A stretch of 29,998 bases of DNA from an uncultured Rikenellaceae bacterium (lineage in GTDB: Bacteria > Bacteroidota > Bacteroidia > Bacteroidales > Rikenellaceae). How positions within the stretch are numbered: position 1 is the first letter of the stretch; every line of letters starts with the position of its first letter. The translations under genes and the position numbers were made by a program. The notes beneath the pieces were generated by a model that was not told where the DNA came from, ran no database searches, and saw only the letters and a list, made by a program, of their open reading frames with translations. Where the stretch lies: contig CAMRVW010000005.1 in assembly GCA_947054185.1 (NCBI GenBank), forward strand, positions 1 through 29,998, written 5' to 3'. This document shows, piece after piece, positions 15,853-25,109 of the stretch.

Positions 15853-18753
15853 TCAATGGGCCTCCAACCATGTATGGCCGAATCCCTCTTCGACCACTAA
15901 CGGCACCCTCATCTGCACGGCACTCTCCATGGTCTCCCTGACAAGCTGTTCCATCCTCTCTTTCTCGCCGGGCACCACCTCTATTATAAGTTCGTCATGC
16001 ACTTGCAATATTATTTTTGAAGCCAGCGACTCCTTGCGCATGGCCGCATGCAGTTTGTTCATGGCAATCTTTATGATGTCGGCGGCAGAGCCTTGTATCG
16101 GTGAGTTGATGGCATTTCGTTCGGCAAATCCGCGCACCACATTGCTCGACGAGTTGATGTCGGGCAGGTGGTTGCGGCGTCCGCACATCGTCTCCGAATA
16201 CCCCTTGGCCCTCGCCTGTGCAATGGCATAATCCATATAGCTCTTGACGGCGGGGTAAGAGGCGAAGTAACCGTCTATCAGCTCTTTGGATTCGCTTCTC
16301 GATATGTCGAGCCTCGACGACAGCCCGAATGACGATATGCCGTATATGATGCCGAAATTGGCCGTTTTGGCACGCCTGCGCTCTTCGGCGGTCACCTCGT
16401 CCACCGGCTTGCCGAATATCTTGGCGGCGGTGGCGGCATGTATGTCTTCGCCGTTGGCAAATGCCTCGCACAGAGCCTCGTCGCCGCTCAGGTGAGCCAT
16501 TATGCGCAGCTCTATCTGGCTGTAATCGGCCGACAGGAGCATGTTGTCGCCCGAGGCCGTAAAGGCGTTCCTTATGTGGCGGCCGCGTTCGTCCCTTATG
16601 GGTATGTTTTGCAGGTTGGGATTGGCCGAGCTGAGGCGTCCGGTGGTGGTGACGGCCTGATTGTAAGTGGTGTGTATCCGTCCGGTGAGGGGGTCTATTA
16701 GTTTGGGAAGGGCCTCCACGTATGTCGACAGCAGCTTTTTAAGACCTCGGTATTCGAGTATCAGCCCCACTATCTCATGGCGCGACTGCAACGACACCAA
16801 ATACTCCTCGTCGGTGCGATATTGCTTCGTCTTGGTCATGCGCGGCTTTGACTCTATCTGCAACTTCTCAAACAGAAGCTCGCCCAACTGCTTGGCCGAG
16901 TTGATGTTGAGGGAGCGGTCTTCCGCTATCTCATATATCTTCTCCTCTATTTCGGCAAGCTCTTTTTTAAGCTCCCCCTCATACTCCTTGAGGCTTTGGG
17001 CGTTGAGCATCACTCCCGTGCGCTCCATGTCTGTAAGCACCCTTATCAGGGGCTCTTCTATCTCGAAATATAGCCCTGTCAGCCCCTCGGCTTCGAGCTT
17101 GTCCCACAATACATCTTTGAGTTGCAGCGTTATGTCGGCATCCTCGGCGGCATATTCGGCCACCGTGTCCACATCCACGTCGGACATGCAACGCTGCGAC
17201 GAGCCGCTGCCTATCAGTTCCTCTATGCGCACCGTCTTGTAACCCAGATATTTCTCGGCCAGATAGTCCATGCCGTGACGCTCGTTGCTCTCTAACAGAT
17301 AGTGCACTATCATGGTGTCGATGAGCCGTCCGCCCACCTCTATGCCGTAATCGGCCAGCACATGAAGGTCGAAGCGTATGTTCTGGCCTATCTTGGTTAT
17401 GTTGTCGTTTTCCAGCAACGGCACAAGAGGCTCGAGCATGGCAAGGGTCTTGATGCTGTCGTTCGGGTCGAGCACTATGTAATAGGCCTTGTGTGGCTCG
17501 ACAGATATGGACATGCCCACAAGTCGGGTGTGCAACATATCTAACGAAGTGGTCTCGGTGTCGAAGGCGAACATGCTCTTGGTCGAGAGTATGGATGCGA
17601 GCTGCTCAACGGCTGTGACATCTCTGAGAGTCATGTATTTATGCTCGGTCGACCGTATGTCTTTAAGTGACGTCGTCTCGGCAAAGAGCGATAGCTGTCC
17701 GTTGCCGGAGCTTGAGGCGTGTTGCTCTTTCTCAGCCTTGCGCTGCCCGGGTGACGGTGCGGCTCCCGAGACGGGCTCCGTCGGCATGGCATCGAACAGC
17801 GACGCACCTTTGTTGACATCGACTTTCCCGTGTTTCAGACCCGCTTGCGCCGGCAAAGGCTCTGCAAGGTTTTTCGACTCGCGTTCCCAAAGGTCGAGGT
17901 CTTTTAGCAATGAGGTGAATCCTAACTCTGTATATATTGCGCGTAACGCATCATAATCGGGCTCTTCGATGGTCAGGTGCTCGGGAACGAACTCTATAGG
18001 TACATCGGTCTTTATGGTCACCAACTCTCTGGAGAGCAGCAGCTGGTCGCGGTTTTGCTCTATGTTCTCTTTCTGTTTGCCTTTAAGCTTGTCGGTGTTG
18101 GCCAGTATGCCGTCTATGTCTCCGAATTCGCATATCAGTTTGGCGGCGCCCTTTTGTCCCACGCCCGGTATGCCCGGCACGTTGTCGGAGCTGTCGCCCC
18201 ATAATGCCAACAGGTCTATGATACGTCGCGGAGAGTCGAACCCGTATGCCTCGCAGAGCATCTGTCCGCTGACAATCTCTATGCCCGAGCCGCTCTTGCC
18301 GGGCTTATACATATATATATTGTCATCCAAAAGTTGCCCGTAATCTTTGTCAGGGGTCACCATATATACCTCGAAACCCTCATGCGCCGCCTTTGTGGCC
18401 ACCGTGCCTATGACGTCGTCGGCCTCGAAGCCTTTGACCTCAAGGCATGGTATGCGCATGGCCTCCATTATGCGTTTGATGTAAGGCACCGACTTGATGA
18501 TGTCTTCGGGGGTGTCGCCGCGGTTGGCCTTATAGTCGGGGAAAAGTTCGTGGCGGAAGTTGCCTCCGGGAGGGTCGAACGCAACACCCAGATAGCCCGG
18601 ACGCCTGTGGTTGACTATGTCGTTCACAAACTTGGTAAAGCCGTATATGGCCGAGGTGTTGAGACCCTCTTTGTTGCGCATGGGCCTGCCTATGAAGGCG
18701 TAATAGAACTTGAAAATAAGTGCGAAAGCATCTATCAGGTATATCTTCTCCAT
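15853..18753 (-). CDS. polA: DNA polymerase I
   Basis: A 966-aa repair and Okazaki-fragment polymerase with all three activities. N-terminal 5'-3' exonuclease: KIYLIDAFALIF, FDPPGGNFRH, KGFEADDVIGT, TPDKDYGQLL, WGDSSDNVPGIPGVGQKGA. Proofreading 3'-5' exonuclease with intact acidic residues: FAFDTETTSLD, GQNIRFDLHVL and YAAEDADITLQL. Polymerase motifs near the C-terminus: A (LLSADYSQIELRIMAHLSGD), B (RRRAKTANFGIIYGISSFG) and C (LQVHDELIIEV). Motif B has Phe in the nucleotide-selecting position (KTANFGIIYG). A low-complexity linker (~residues 310-360) joins the exonuclease parts. It starts 21 nt after the queD stop, third in the ispF-queD-polA operon. Confidence 0.98.
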   Translation of the reverse strand: MEKIYLIDAFALIFKFYYAFIGRPMRNKEGLNTSAIYGFTKFVNDIVNHRRPGYLGVAFDPPGGNFRHELFPDYKANRGDTPEDIIKSVPYIKRIMEAMRIPCLEVKGFEADDVIGTVATKAAHEGFEVYMVTPDKDYGQLLDDNIYMYKPGKSGSGIEIVSGQMLCEAYGFDSPRRIIDLLALWGDSSDNVPGIPGVGQKGAAKLICEFGDIDGILANTDKLKGKQKENIEQNRDQLLLSRELVTIKTDVPIEFVPEHLTIEEPDYDALRAIYTELGFTSLLKDLDLWERESKNLAEPLPAQAGLKHGKVDVNKGASLFDAMPTEPVSGAAPSPGQRKAEKEQHASSSGNGQLSLFAETTSLKDIRSTEHKYMTLRDVTAVEQLASILSTKSMFAFDTETTSLDMLHTRLVGMSISVEPHKAYYIVLDPNDSIKTLAMLEPLVPLLENDNITKIGQNIRFDLHVLADYGIEVGGRLIDTMIVHYLLESNERHGMDYLAEKYLGYKTVRIEELIGSGSSQRCMSDVDVDTVAEYAAEDADITLQLKDVLWDKLEAEGLTGLYFEIEEPLIRVLTDMERTGVMLNAQSLKEYEGELKKELAEIEEKIYEIAEDRSLNINSAKQLGELLFEKLQIESKPRMTKTKQYRTDEEYLVSLQSRHEIVGLILEYRGLKKLLSTYVEALPKLIDPLTGRIHTTYNQAVTTTGRLSSANPNLQNIPIRDERGRHIRNAFTASGDNMLLSADYSQIELRIMAHLSGDEALCEAFANGEDIHAATAAKIFGKPVDEVTAEERRRAKTANFGIIYGISSFGLSSRLDISRSESKELIDGYFASYPAVKSYMDYAIAQARAKGYSETMCGRRNHLPDINSSSNVVRGFAERNAINSPIQGSAADIIKIAMNKLHAAMRKESLASKIILQVHDELIIEVVPGEKERMEQLVRETMESAVQMRVPLVVEEGFGHTWLEAH

Positions 18754-18774
18754 GATGGGGGTGTCTGTTGTTGT

Positions 18775-19221
18775 CTATCGTAAGATGTTGTCTTCCCGGT
18801 ACCATTCGGCGTAAGATGTGGCCGTCTCGTGCAGTCGTATGTGGTGCAGCTCGATGTCTGCCGGAAGCCCGGTACATATACGGTCGGCAAAGAGCGATAT
18901 CATGTTTTCGCATGTGGGTTGCATGTCGGTGAGTATGAGCTTGCCCTCATAGTTGCCGATACGTTTTTCGAAATCATCTTTTTGCATCACCAAGGCGTGG
19001 TCAAAAGGGGTTATGATCTTTTCGCTGACGATGCGTTTGAGGTCGCCGAAGTCCATGACCATGCCTCTTTTGGGATCGTTGGGACGGTCGGACGGGGTAC
19101 CCGCGACCGTTACGAATAGTTTATAGGAGTGTCCGTGTATGTTACGGCAGGCGCCGTCATAGTCGGCAAGGGCATGCGCCATCTCGAACGAAAACTCTTT
19201 TGTCAGTCTTATCTTGCTCAT
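18775..19221 (-). CDS. queD: 6-carboxytetrahydropterin synthase (QueD family)
   Basis: A 148-aa enzyme of the PTPS/QueD fold that converts dihydroneopterin triphosphate to 6-carboxytetrahydropterin, the second step towards queuosine. Visible zinc ligands and catalytic residues: H16 (FEMAHAL), the C25-x3-HGH motif (CRNIHGHSY, with H29 and H31), and a late Glu in LHETATSYAEW, which fits the substrate-binding Glu of the family. The CxxxHGH arrangement supports QueD rather than a pyruvoyl-type PTPS. The start (MSKIRLTKEFSFEMAH) lies 2 nt after the ispF stop, and polA follows after 21 nt, so it is the middle gene of an operon. No other queuosine genes are in the window. Confidence 0.92.
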   Translation of the reverse strand: MSKIRLTKEFSFEMAHALADYDGACRNIHGHSYKLFVTVAGTPSDRPNDPKRGMVMDFGDLKRIVSEKIITPFDHALVMQKDDFEKRIGNYEGKLILTDMQPTCENMISLFADRICTGLPADIELHHIRLHETATSYAEWYREDNILR

Positions 19222-19223
19222 AG

Positions 19224-19709
19224 TTACTCTTTTACTTCCAATAAAACCACTGCCGAGGCATCCACTCCATCGCCGTGTCCCACAAAACCCATGGCCTCGC
19301 AGGTGGTGGCCTTTATCGATACGTCGCCGATATCGCAGTGGAGCAGGGGGGCTATCGTTTGTCGCATGGCATTGACGTGGGGTTTGATTTTGGGCCTCTC
19401 AAGGCGGAGCATAATATCGACGTTACCTATTCCATAGCCTCGCTCTTCCACCATGTCGACACATTTCGACAGCAGCTTTTTGCTGTCTATGCCTTTAAAT
19501 TCGTCCGATGTGTCGGGGAAATGGGTGCCTATGTCGCCCAAGGCAAGCGCACCCAGCAGGCCGTCGCACAAGGCATGCAACAAGATATCGCCGTCGGAAT
19601 GGGCAACCTCGCCCTTGTCGGAGCATATCTTGATGCCGCCGATCCATAGATCGCGTCCCTCCTCCAGACGGTGGACGTCATATCCATATCCTATTCTGAA
19701 CTTTTTCAT
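19224..19709 (-). CDS. ispF: 2-C-methyl-D-erythritol 2,4-cyclodiphosphate synthase
   Basis: A 161-aa trimeric enzyme of the MEP isoprenoid pathway. The zinc ligands D11 and H13 in YGYDVHRL and H45 in ILLHALCDG are present, as are the HSDGD loop (37-41), GDIGTHFPDT and the C-terminal TTCEAMGFVGHGDG (shortened: TTCEAMGFVG). The length is normal for the family. The start at 19709 (MKKFRIGYGYDVH) is chosen over an in-frame ATG at 19745, because the promoter -7 box occupies 19722-19715. That position puts the transcription start at or next to the ATG, so the mRNA is probably leaderless or nearly so. First gene of ispF-queD-polA. Confidence 0.95.
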   Translation of the reverse strand: MKKFRIGYGYDVHRLEEGRDLWIGGIKICSDKGEVAHSDGDILLHALCDGLLGALALGDIGTHFPDTSDEFKGIDSKKLLSKCVDMVEERGYGIGNVDIMLRLERPKIKPHVNAMRQTIAPLLHCDIGDVSIKATTCEAMGFVGHGDGVDASAVVLLEVKE

Positions 19710-19714
19710 ATCTG

Positions 19715-19746
19715 CAAAGATACGAATAAGCGAGGGCAAAAGCAAA
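19715..19746 (-). promoter_or_regulatory. Promoter of the ispF-queD-polA operon
   Basis: On the minus strand TTTG (19746-19743), 20 nt, then TATCTTTG (19722-19715), a full -7 match. The last base of the -7 box is only 5 nt from the A of the ispF ATG. It lies inside the first unit of the 74-bp tandem repeat. Confidence 0.75.
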
Positions 19747-19866
19747 CGACAGTTTGATTCTGCCGAGCGGGAGTATCTAAAGCGAAGCCAGAGATATGAA
19801 TAAGCGATGGCAAAAGCAAATGGGAGTTTGATTTTGCTTAGCGTGAGTATCTAAGACCGTCAGGCT
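19715..19866. repeat. 74-bp imperfect tandem repeat carrying the ispF promoter
   Basis: Two units, about 19719-19792 and 19793-19866. Both contain GAATAAGCGA, GGCAAAAGCAAA, AGTTTGATT and GAGTATCTAA at the same offsets. The ispF-proximal unit has an intact -7 box (TATCTTTG on the minus strand); in the distal unit the same site reads TATCTCTG. Sequences like this are, to my recollection, a common promoter-region repeat in Bacteroides genomes, which I cannot verify here. Confidence 0.8.
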
Positions 19867-19894
19867 AACGATAGTAAAATAGTGGTTTAAGAGA

Positions 19895-20811
19895 CGGGGA
19901 CGCTTTTGGGACAAGCGCGGTCTGAGTGTAATGAAACCGCACACTCTTCCTTGTGAATGGCATAATGAAGTGACCCGTAAGCCTTTTCCTTGTTCACGGG
20001 CTGAGGAACGCAAGCCCGAGCGGCCCGGAGCCTCCGCCCAACGGAGGGCCGCAACACGATGAGTAATATATAGAGCAGTGAATTAATCCCGCTCGCCCTG
20101 CACATGACTTTCACCCTTGCCCTCCGCAGGCTCCGTTCCGCTCTCCGTCAGGCCAAAAGGCACATACCAAGCGCAACCGAGCGGCCTGCTTTTGTCCCGC
20201 ATGGCCTTTGTTCCCGGCAGGGCGGCGAGGAACGAGCCGCAACGGGCCGACCCTCCCCCCTGGAGGCCCGTAACCTCGTTTGGCAATTTATAGTTCAGTG
20301 TTTTGGGGCACGAAACTGCCGCCCATCATCTCCAAGCCTTGCCTCCCAGGCTCGGCCCGAAGCTCATTCACGCCAAAGGCACGGCACCCCTGCCAATCCA
20401 AGGTGCCGCCCGTATTTGTAACTCACCACGCGCGACCCTCATCACGCCCTCGACCTCCACGCCGATGCGGCCGACCTGAGGTCGGCCCACACAGCGGTCT
20501 GAGTGAAACGAACACCGCACACTTTCCTTATATCCGGCATTACGAAGTATGCCGTAAGCCTGTTCCTTGTGCCGGGCTGAGGCACGATAGCCCGAGCGGC
20601 CCGAAGCCTCCCCAACGGAGGGCCGCACACCGCAAAGCATTCCAAGACCTCACCACCCGCCTAATCACTTCCATCGCCCATTATCTCCCAGCTTTGCGCC
20701 CTCCGCAGTCTCCGTCCCGCTCTCCGTCACGCCAAAAATCTCGCTCATCATGCACATGACCCCGAATCCGAACCCATGAGGCCGACTCGCTGTTATTTTC
20801 CGTCTTGCCTC
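19895..20811 (+). repeat. Interspersed repeat block, body modules A-B-C-D-E-G-A-B-C
   Basis: No gene is found in this stretch. In order: A hairpin 19917-19940; B 19997-20052 (CGGGCT/AGCCCG hairpin with loop GAGGAACGCA, then GCGGCC/GGCCGC stem); C 20119-20160; D, a diverged B, 20222-20270 (GCGGC/GCCGC hairpin with loop GAGGAACGA, then CGGGCC/GGCCCG); E, a diverged C, ~20336-20380; G palindrome 20469-20487; A 20494-20518; B 20573-20626; C ~20697-20735. Several short open frames occur, but copies differ by single-base indels, so no frame is kept. Confidence 0.8.
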
Positions 20812-21041
20812 AGCATCCTTTCCGCAAGCGGTCATGCCCCTGTTTGACATCATTCAGGCACAAAACCCCAGGGCCGAAAACAGATATGTCATAAATGTGT
20901 AAGACGCATGTCGAAACACATTTATGACATTATTCTCTTAGTCTTTGCTCTCAAAAATATCAAAAGGGGGTCCGAGACCCCTCCCCCGGAAGGGCCGCCG
21001 GAGGCAGTTACAGCAAACAAACCGCAGTTGCGGCAAACCCG
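20812..21041 (+). repeat. Terminal (H) module of the interspersed repeat
   Basis: TTTCCGCAAGCGGTCATGCC introduces a palindrome with perfect 15-bp arms ATGTCATAAATGTGT (20886-20900) and its complement (20916-20930). The loop is AAGACGCATGTCGAA. Next come GGGGTCCGAGACCCC, the GCCGCCGGAGGCAGT core and about two GGCAGT-type units. It ends just before the GH92 promoter. Confidence 0.88.
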
Positions 21042-21052
21042 TGCATCTGTTT

Positions 21053-21084
21053 TTTGGCGATTAAAAATTTTAAGGTTATTTTTG
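21053..21084 (+). promoter_or_regulatory. Bacteroidota-type promoter of the GH92 gene
   Basis: TTTG (21053-21056), 20 nt, then TATTTTTG (21077-21084), a full match to the -7 pattern. The start should be near 21090, giving a leader of about 90 nt before the ATG at 21180. Confidence 0.7.
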
Positions 21085-21179
21085 TACCGTTGGCCAGCCG
21101 ACATGTACCGGCAGGGGATGCACACACTAAAAGCGTCCGGAGGCCATCCATATTCAAACGCAACAAAACAGACCGAACA

Positions 21180-23429
21180 ATGATACGAAAACTCATCACC
21201 CTTATTTTAGCCGTCTCATGTACGACACTGTGGGCACAAGATGCGGCCGATTACGTCAACCCCTTCATAGGCACCTCCAATTACGGCGTGACCATGCCCG
21301 GCCCCGTCGTTCCCATGGGCATGGTGTCTATGGCGCCATACAACACCTTCGGCATGCCCGAGCACAGAATACAGACCGATGCGGGATGGTGCTCGACCCC
21401 GTTCGTATATGAAAACAAATATATCGCCGGCTTCACCAATGTCAACCTCAGCGGCGTGGGCTGCCCCGATTTCGGGTCGTTGCTTTTGATGCCCACCACC
21501 GGCGAACTTAAAGTCGAAGCCAAAGATTACTGCTCCGAGTTAGGAGGCCAGCATGCCGAGGCGGGATATTACTCTGCCGATATAACCCGTTACGGTGTCA
21601 AGGCCGAGATGACCACCACCGAGCGCACGTCGCTCTCACGTTACACCTATCCGGCAGGAACCTCCAACCTGCTCTTCAACATAGGCTTGGGCCTTACCAA
21701 CGAGTCGGGCGGCATGGCTCGCATCGTCTCAGACCGAGAGATAGAGGGCTTCAAGATAATGGGCGGCTTCTGTTACAACGAGCCCCAGTCCATCGTCCCC
21801 GTCTATTTCGTGGTGCGCCTGAGCAAGCCTGCCGAGATACGTTACTGGAAAGAGCTCGACCGTCTCAAGGGCATGCGCCACGACTGGGACATGTTCAGCG
21901 GCAAATACAAGATATACACCCTCTATCAGGGAGCCATGGCCGGCGACAACATAGGCGTGGCCTTCACCTTCCCCACCACCGAGGGCGAACAGGTCGAAGT
22001 GAGCGTGGGCATCTCTTATGTCAGCATTGAAAACGCACGTGAAAACCTCGACAAAGAACAGAAGGGACAAACATTCGAGAGCATCAAGAGCACGGCGCAC
22101 CGCAAGTGGAACGACATACTCGGACGCATAAAGGTCGAGGGTGGCACGGAAGACGAGAAGACGATCTTTTACACCGCGTTGTACCACACCTATATACACC
22201 CCAACATACTCAACGACGTAAACGGCGACTATCCCTCCATGGTCGAGCGCAAAACGGTCAACAGCGGCACCCGCAACCACCTGAGCATGTTTTCGGGGTG
22301 GGACGTCTATCGCATCAACGCGGCCCTCATGTCGCTCATAGATCCGGACCGCGGAGGAGACATAGCCCGCTCGCTCATGGAGATGTACCGCCAGAGCGGC
22401 AACCTGCCCAAATTTGAGGTGGCCTCGGGCGAATTTATGGTCATGGAGGGTGACCCCGCCATACCATATCTGGCCGACCTTTACATGCGCGGAGCCATCA
22501 AAGACATAGACCCAGAGGAGCTCTATGAAGCTATGCGCAAAAACGCATTCACGCCCGGAGCCCACAACAGGGTAAGGCCCGACAACGATTTCTATATGGA
22601 GCACGGTTACGTTCCCTTCCTGAGAAAATACGACAGCTCGGTGTCGCAGGCTCTCGAATATTACGTTGCCGACCACGCACTGGCCCGCATGGCACTCTCG
22701 CTCGGTAAGACGGACGACTATAACGCCCTTATGAAACGCGTTAACGGATATAAGAAATATTTCGACAAAGATTACTGCCTGCTGCGCCCCGTCAACCCCG
22801 ACGGCACCTTCATGGAGGGCTTCAACCCCACCGAGGGTGAGAACTTCGCACCCGTCAACGGCTTCCACGAAGGCACCTCATGGAACTATTCGTTCTATGT
22901 CCCTTACGACATCAAAGGGCTGGCACGTCTTATGGGCGGTCCCAAAAAGTTTGTCGAACACCTCGACAAATGCTTCAACGACGGTCGCTTCGACATGACC
23001 AACGAGCCCGACATGGGTTACCCCTATTATTACTCCTATTTCCCCGGCAACGAGTGGCGCACCCAACAACGCGTACGCACCCTTCTTAAGGAACATTACA
23101 AGAACACCCCCGACGGACTGCCCGGCAACGACGACACCGGCACCATGTCGGCATGGGCGGTATTCTCTATGATGGGCCTCTATCCCCCTGTGCCGGGCGT
23201 GGCCGAGTTTATCATCACATCACCCGTCTTCGACAAGGTGACAATAGAGCTTGACCCCGACTATTACCCTGCCGGCAGCCTTGTGATAGACACCCACGGC
23301 ATAGCTCCAGGCAATGTATATGTCGACCGCGTGACGGTGGGCGGCAAGACGCTCAAAGGCCGTTTCATAGACCAAAAGACGCTTACTTCGGCAAAACGCA
23401 TAGACATATACCTGAGCGACAAACATTGA
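21180..23429 (+). CDS. GH92 family glycoside hydrolase (probable exo-alpha-mannosidase)
   Basis: A 749-aa secreted or periplasmic enzyme. The signal peptide MIRKLITLILAVSCTTLWAQ is followed directly by the GH92 start DYVNPFIGTSNYGVTMPGPV (split: DYVNPFIGT, then VTMPGPVVPMGM). Later family signatures are FSGWDVYR, EGTSWNYSFYVPYDI, PYYYSYFPGNEWRTQ and PGNDDTGTMSAWAVFSMMGLYP, the last holding the aspartates expected at the calcium-dependent active site. Characterised GH92 enzymes of Bacteroides are inverting exo-alpha-mannosidases acting on N-glycans or yeast mannan; the linkage used here cannot be read from the sequence. No SusC/SusD or regulator is nearby, so it is not in a recognisable polysaccharide-utilisation locus. 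ATG at 21180 is chosen because it starts the signal peptide; a longer frame from 21054 would contain the promoter. Confidence 0.94.
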   Translation: MIRKLITLILAVSCTTLWAQDAADYVNPFIGTSNYGVTMPGPVVPMGMVSMAPYNTFGMPEHRIQTDAGWCSTPFVYENKYIAGFTNVNLSGVGCPDFGSLLLMPTTGELKVEAKDYCSELGGQHAEAGYYSADITRYGVKAEMTTTERTSLSRYTYPAGTSNLLFNIGLGLTNESGGMARIVSDREIEGFKIMGGFCYNEPQSIVPVYFVVRLSKPAEIRYWKELDRLKGMRHDWDMFSGKYKIYTLYQGAMAGDNIGVAFTFPTTEGEQVEVSVGISYVSIENARENLDKEQKGQTFESIKSTAHRKWNDILGRIKVEGGTEDEKTIFYTALYHTYIHPNILNDVNGDYPSMVERKTVNSGTRNHLSMFSGWDVYRINAALMSLIDPDRGGDIARSLMEMYRQSGNLPKFEVASGEFMVMEGDPAIPYLADLYMRGAIKDIDPEELYEAMRKNAFTPGAHNRVRPDNDFYMEHGYVPFLRKYDSSVSQALEYYVADHALARMALSLGKTDDYNALMKRVNGYKKYFDKDYCLLRPVNPDGTFMEGFNPTEGENFAPVNGFHEGTSWNYSFYVPYDIKGLARLMGGPKKFVEHLDKCFNDGRFDMTNEPDMGYPYYYSYFPGNEWRTQQRVRTLLKEHYKNTPDGLPGNDDTGTMSAWAVFSMMGLYPPVPGVAEFIITSPVFDKVTIELDPDYYPAGSLVIDTHGIAPGNVYVDRVTVGGKTLKGRFIDQKTLTSAKRIDIYLSDKH

Positions 23430-23509
23430 TTTTCCAGACACCCGGGTATGCCGGCCGACTTTTCAGACCTGAAGCCAAGACGAATACAGACAACAAAAAA
23501 CGATAAGCA

Positions 23510-25027
23510 ATGAACAAAGTAATCTTAATGATCCTCGACGGTTACGGCAATGGCGACCACTCCAAGAGCGACGCCATATTCAGCTCTCATGCCGAATACA
23601 TCGAGTCGCTCAAGAAAAAATATCCCACCTCCGAGCTTCTGACCTGCGGCGAAAATGTGGGTCTGCCCGACGGACAGATGGGCAACTCCGAAGTGGGGCA
23701 CCTCAACCTCGGGGCAGGCAGGGTGGTATATCAAGACCTCGTCAAGATAAACAAGGCATGCCAAGACGGCTCCATAGCCCAAAACCCCGCCATCGCAGAG
23801 GCTTTCGGTTATGCCAAAAACAACGGCAAGGCAGTGCATTTCATAGGCCTGCTCTCTGACGGCGGCGTACACTCGCTCGACAAACACATATACAAGCTTT
23901 GTGATGTGGCCGCCTCTTACGGCATCGAGAAGGTGTTCATCCACGCCTTTACCGACGGCCGCGACACCGACCCCAAGAGCGGCAAGGGCTATGTCGAGGC
24001 TCTCGAAAACCACATCAAAGGCACAAACTGCAAGATAGCCTCTATCGTGGGACGCTATTACGCAATGGACCGCGACAAACGCTGGGACCGCGTCAAACAG
24101 GCTTATGACGTCATGGTCGGCGGCATCGGCCGTCACGCCACCGACCCCGTGGCAGCCATGCAACAGTCATACGACGAGGGTGTCACCGACGAGTTCGTAA
24201 AACCGATAGTGTGCGTCGACAATAACGACAAACCCGTGGGCACCATCTCAGAGGGTGACGTGGTCTTCTCCATCAACTTCCGCTCAGACCGCGGACGCGA
24301 GATAACCATGGTGCTGGCCGAAGAGAACATGCCCGACCACGGCATGAGCGTGATACCGGGCGTACATTACCTCACCATGACCCCTTATGACGAGGCTTTC
24401 AAGAATGTCACCGTCGTATATGGCAAAGACAACATAGAAAACACCCTTGGAGAGATAGTATCCAAACACGGACTCAAACAGCTCCACATAGCCGAGACCG
24501 AGAAATACGCCCACGTCACATTCTTCTTCAACGGCGGTCGCGAGGAACCATACGAGGGCGAAAACCGCATATTGATACCCTCGCCCAAGGTGGCCACATA
24601 CGACCTCAAACCCGAGATGAGCGCCTATGAGGTTAAAGATGCACTCGTGGCCGAGATAAAGAAAGGCGACAACAGCTTCATCTGTGTCAACTTCGCCAAC
24701 GGCGACATGGTGGGCCACACCGGCGTCTATGAGGCCATCGAGAAGGCCGTGCGCACTGTCAACGAATGCGCCAAGGAGGTGGTCGAAGCCGCCCTGCCCA
24801 TGGGTTACACCATACTCATCACCGCCGATCATGGCAACGCCGACTATGCGGTCAACCCCGACGGCTCACCCAACACGGCACACTCGCTCAACCCCGTGCC
24901 ATTCATTGTGGTATCTGAGAGCATCAAGCATGTCGATAGCGGCGTACTTGCCGATGTCGCTCCCACAGTGCTCAAGATAATGGGCATAGAGCAACCCGCC
25001 GAGATGACAGGCCACTCGCTGGTATAA
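23510..25027 (+). CDS. gpmI: 2,3-bisphosphoglycerate-independent phosphoglycerate mutase
   Basis: A 505-aa, two-domain metalloenzyme of the alkaline phosphatase superfamily that interconverts 3- and 2-phosphoglycerate. Key parts: the first metal aspartate D10 in MILDGYG, the phosphoserine S60 in MGNSEVGH, the substrate loop HAFTDGRDTDP, the RxDR-type NFRSDRGREI, and the C-terminal metal sites in NFANGDMVGHTG and TADHGNAD. The length fits the iPGM family (about 505-515 aa). It starts 80 nt after the GH92 gene with no clear promoter between, so cotranscription is possible though functionally unexpected. The stop is followed by a long perfect hairpin. Confidence 0.97.
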   Translation: MNKVILMILDGYGNGDHSKSDAIFSSHAEYIESLKKKYPTSELLTCGENVGLPDGQMGNSEVGHLNLGAGRVVYQDLVKINKACQDGSIAQNPAIAEAFGYAKNNGKAVHFIGLLSDGGVHSLDKHIYKLCDVAASYGIEKVFIHAFTDGRDTDPKSGKGYVEALENHIKGTNCKIASIVGRYYAMDRDKRWDRVKQAYDVMVGGIGRHATDPVAAMQQSYDEGVTDEFVKPIVCVDNNDKPVGTISEGDVVFSINFRSDRGREITMVLAEENMPDHGMSVIPGVHYLTMTPYDEAFKNVTVVYGKDNIENTLGEIVSKHGLKQLHIAETEKYAHVTFFFNGGREEPYEGENRILIPSPKVATYDLKPEMSAYEVKDALVAEIKKGDNSFICVNFANGDMVGHTGVYEAIEKAVRTVNECAKEVVEAALPMGYTILITADHGNADYAVNPDGSPNTAHSLNPVPFIVVSESIKHVDSGVLADVAPTVLKIMGIEQPAEMTGHSLV

Positions 25028-25036
25028 CAACATCAC

Positions 25037-25098
25037 GGTGCGCAAGAAAAGGGCTCTCTCGGAAACGATATTCCGAGAGAGCCCTTTTCTTGCGCACC
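25037..25098 (+). terminator. Intrinsic terminator of gpmI (perfect 28-bp hairpin)
   Basis: Arms 25037-25064 and 25071-25098 are perfectly complementary, with the loop ACGATA. The inner core GGGCTCTCTCGGAA is GC-rich and flanked by AAAA/TTTT inside the stem. It lies 9 nt after the stop codon. Confidence 0.85.
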
Positions 25099-25109
25099 CT
25101 CACACAACC

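Noticed and set aside
20083..20759. Short frames in the repeat blocks with recurring peptides such as TESGTEPAEG or CGVRFTQTAV
   Set aside because: The same DNA modules recur with single-base insertions and loop-length changes, so the peptides appear in different frames in different copies. This fits conserved DNA or RNA, not protein.
21729..22868. A 379-codon minus-strand frame
   Set aside because: It is antisense to the GH92 gene, which has a signal peptide and family motifs through its whole length.
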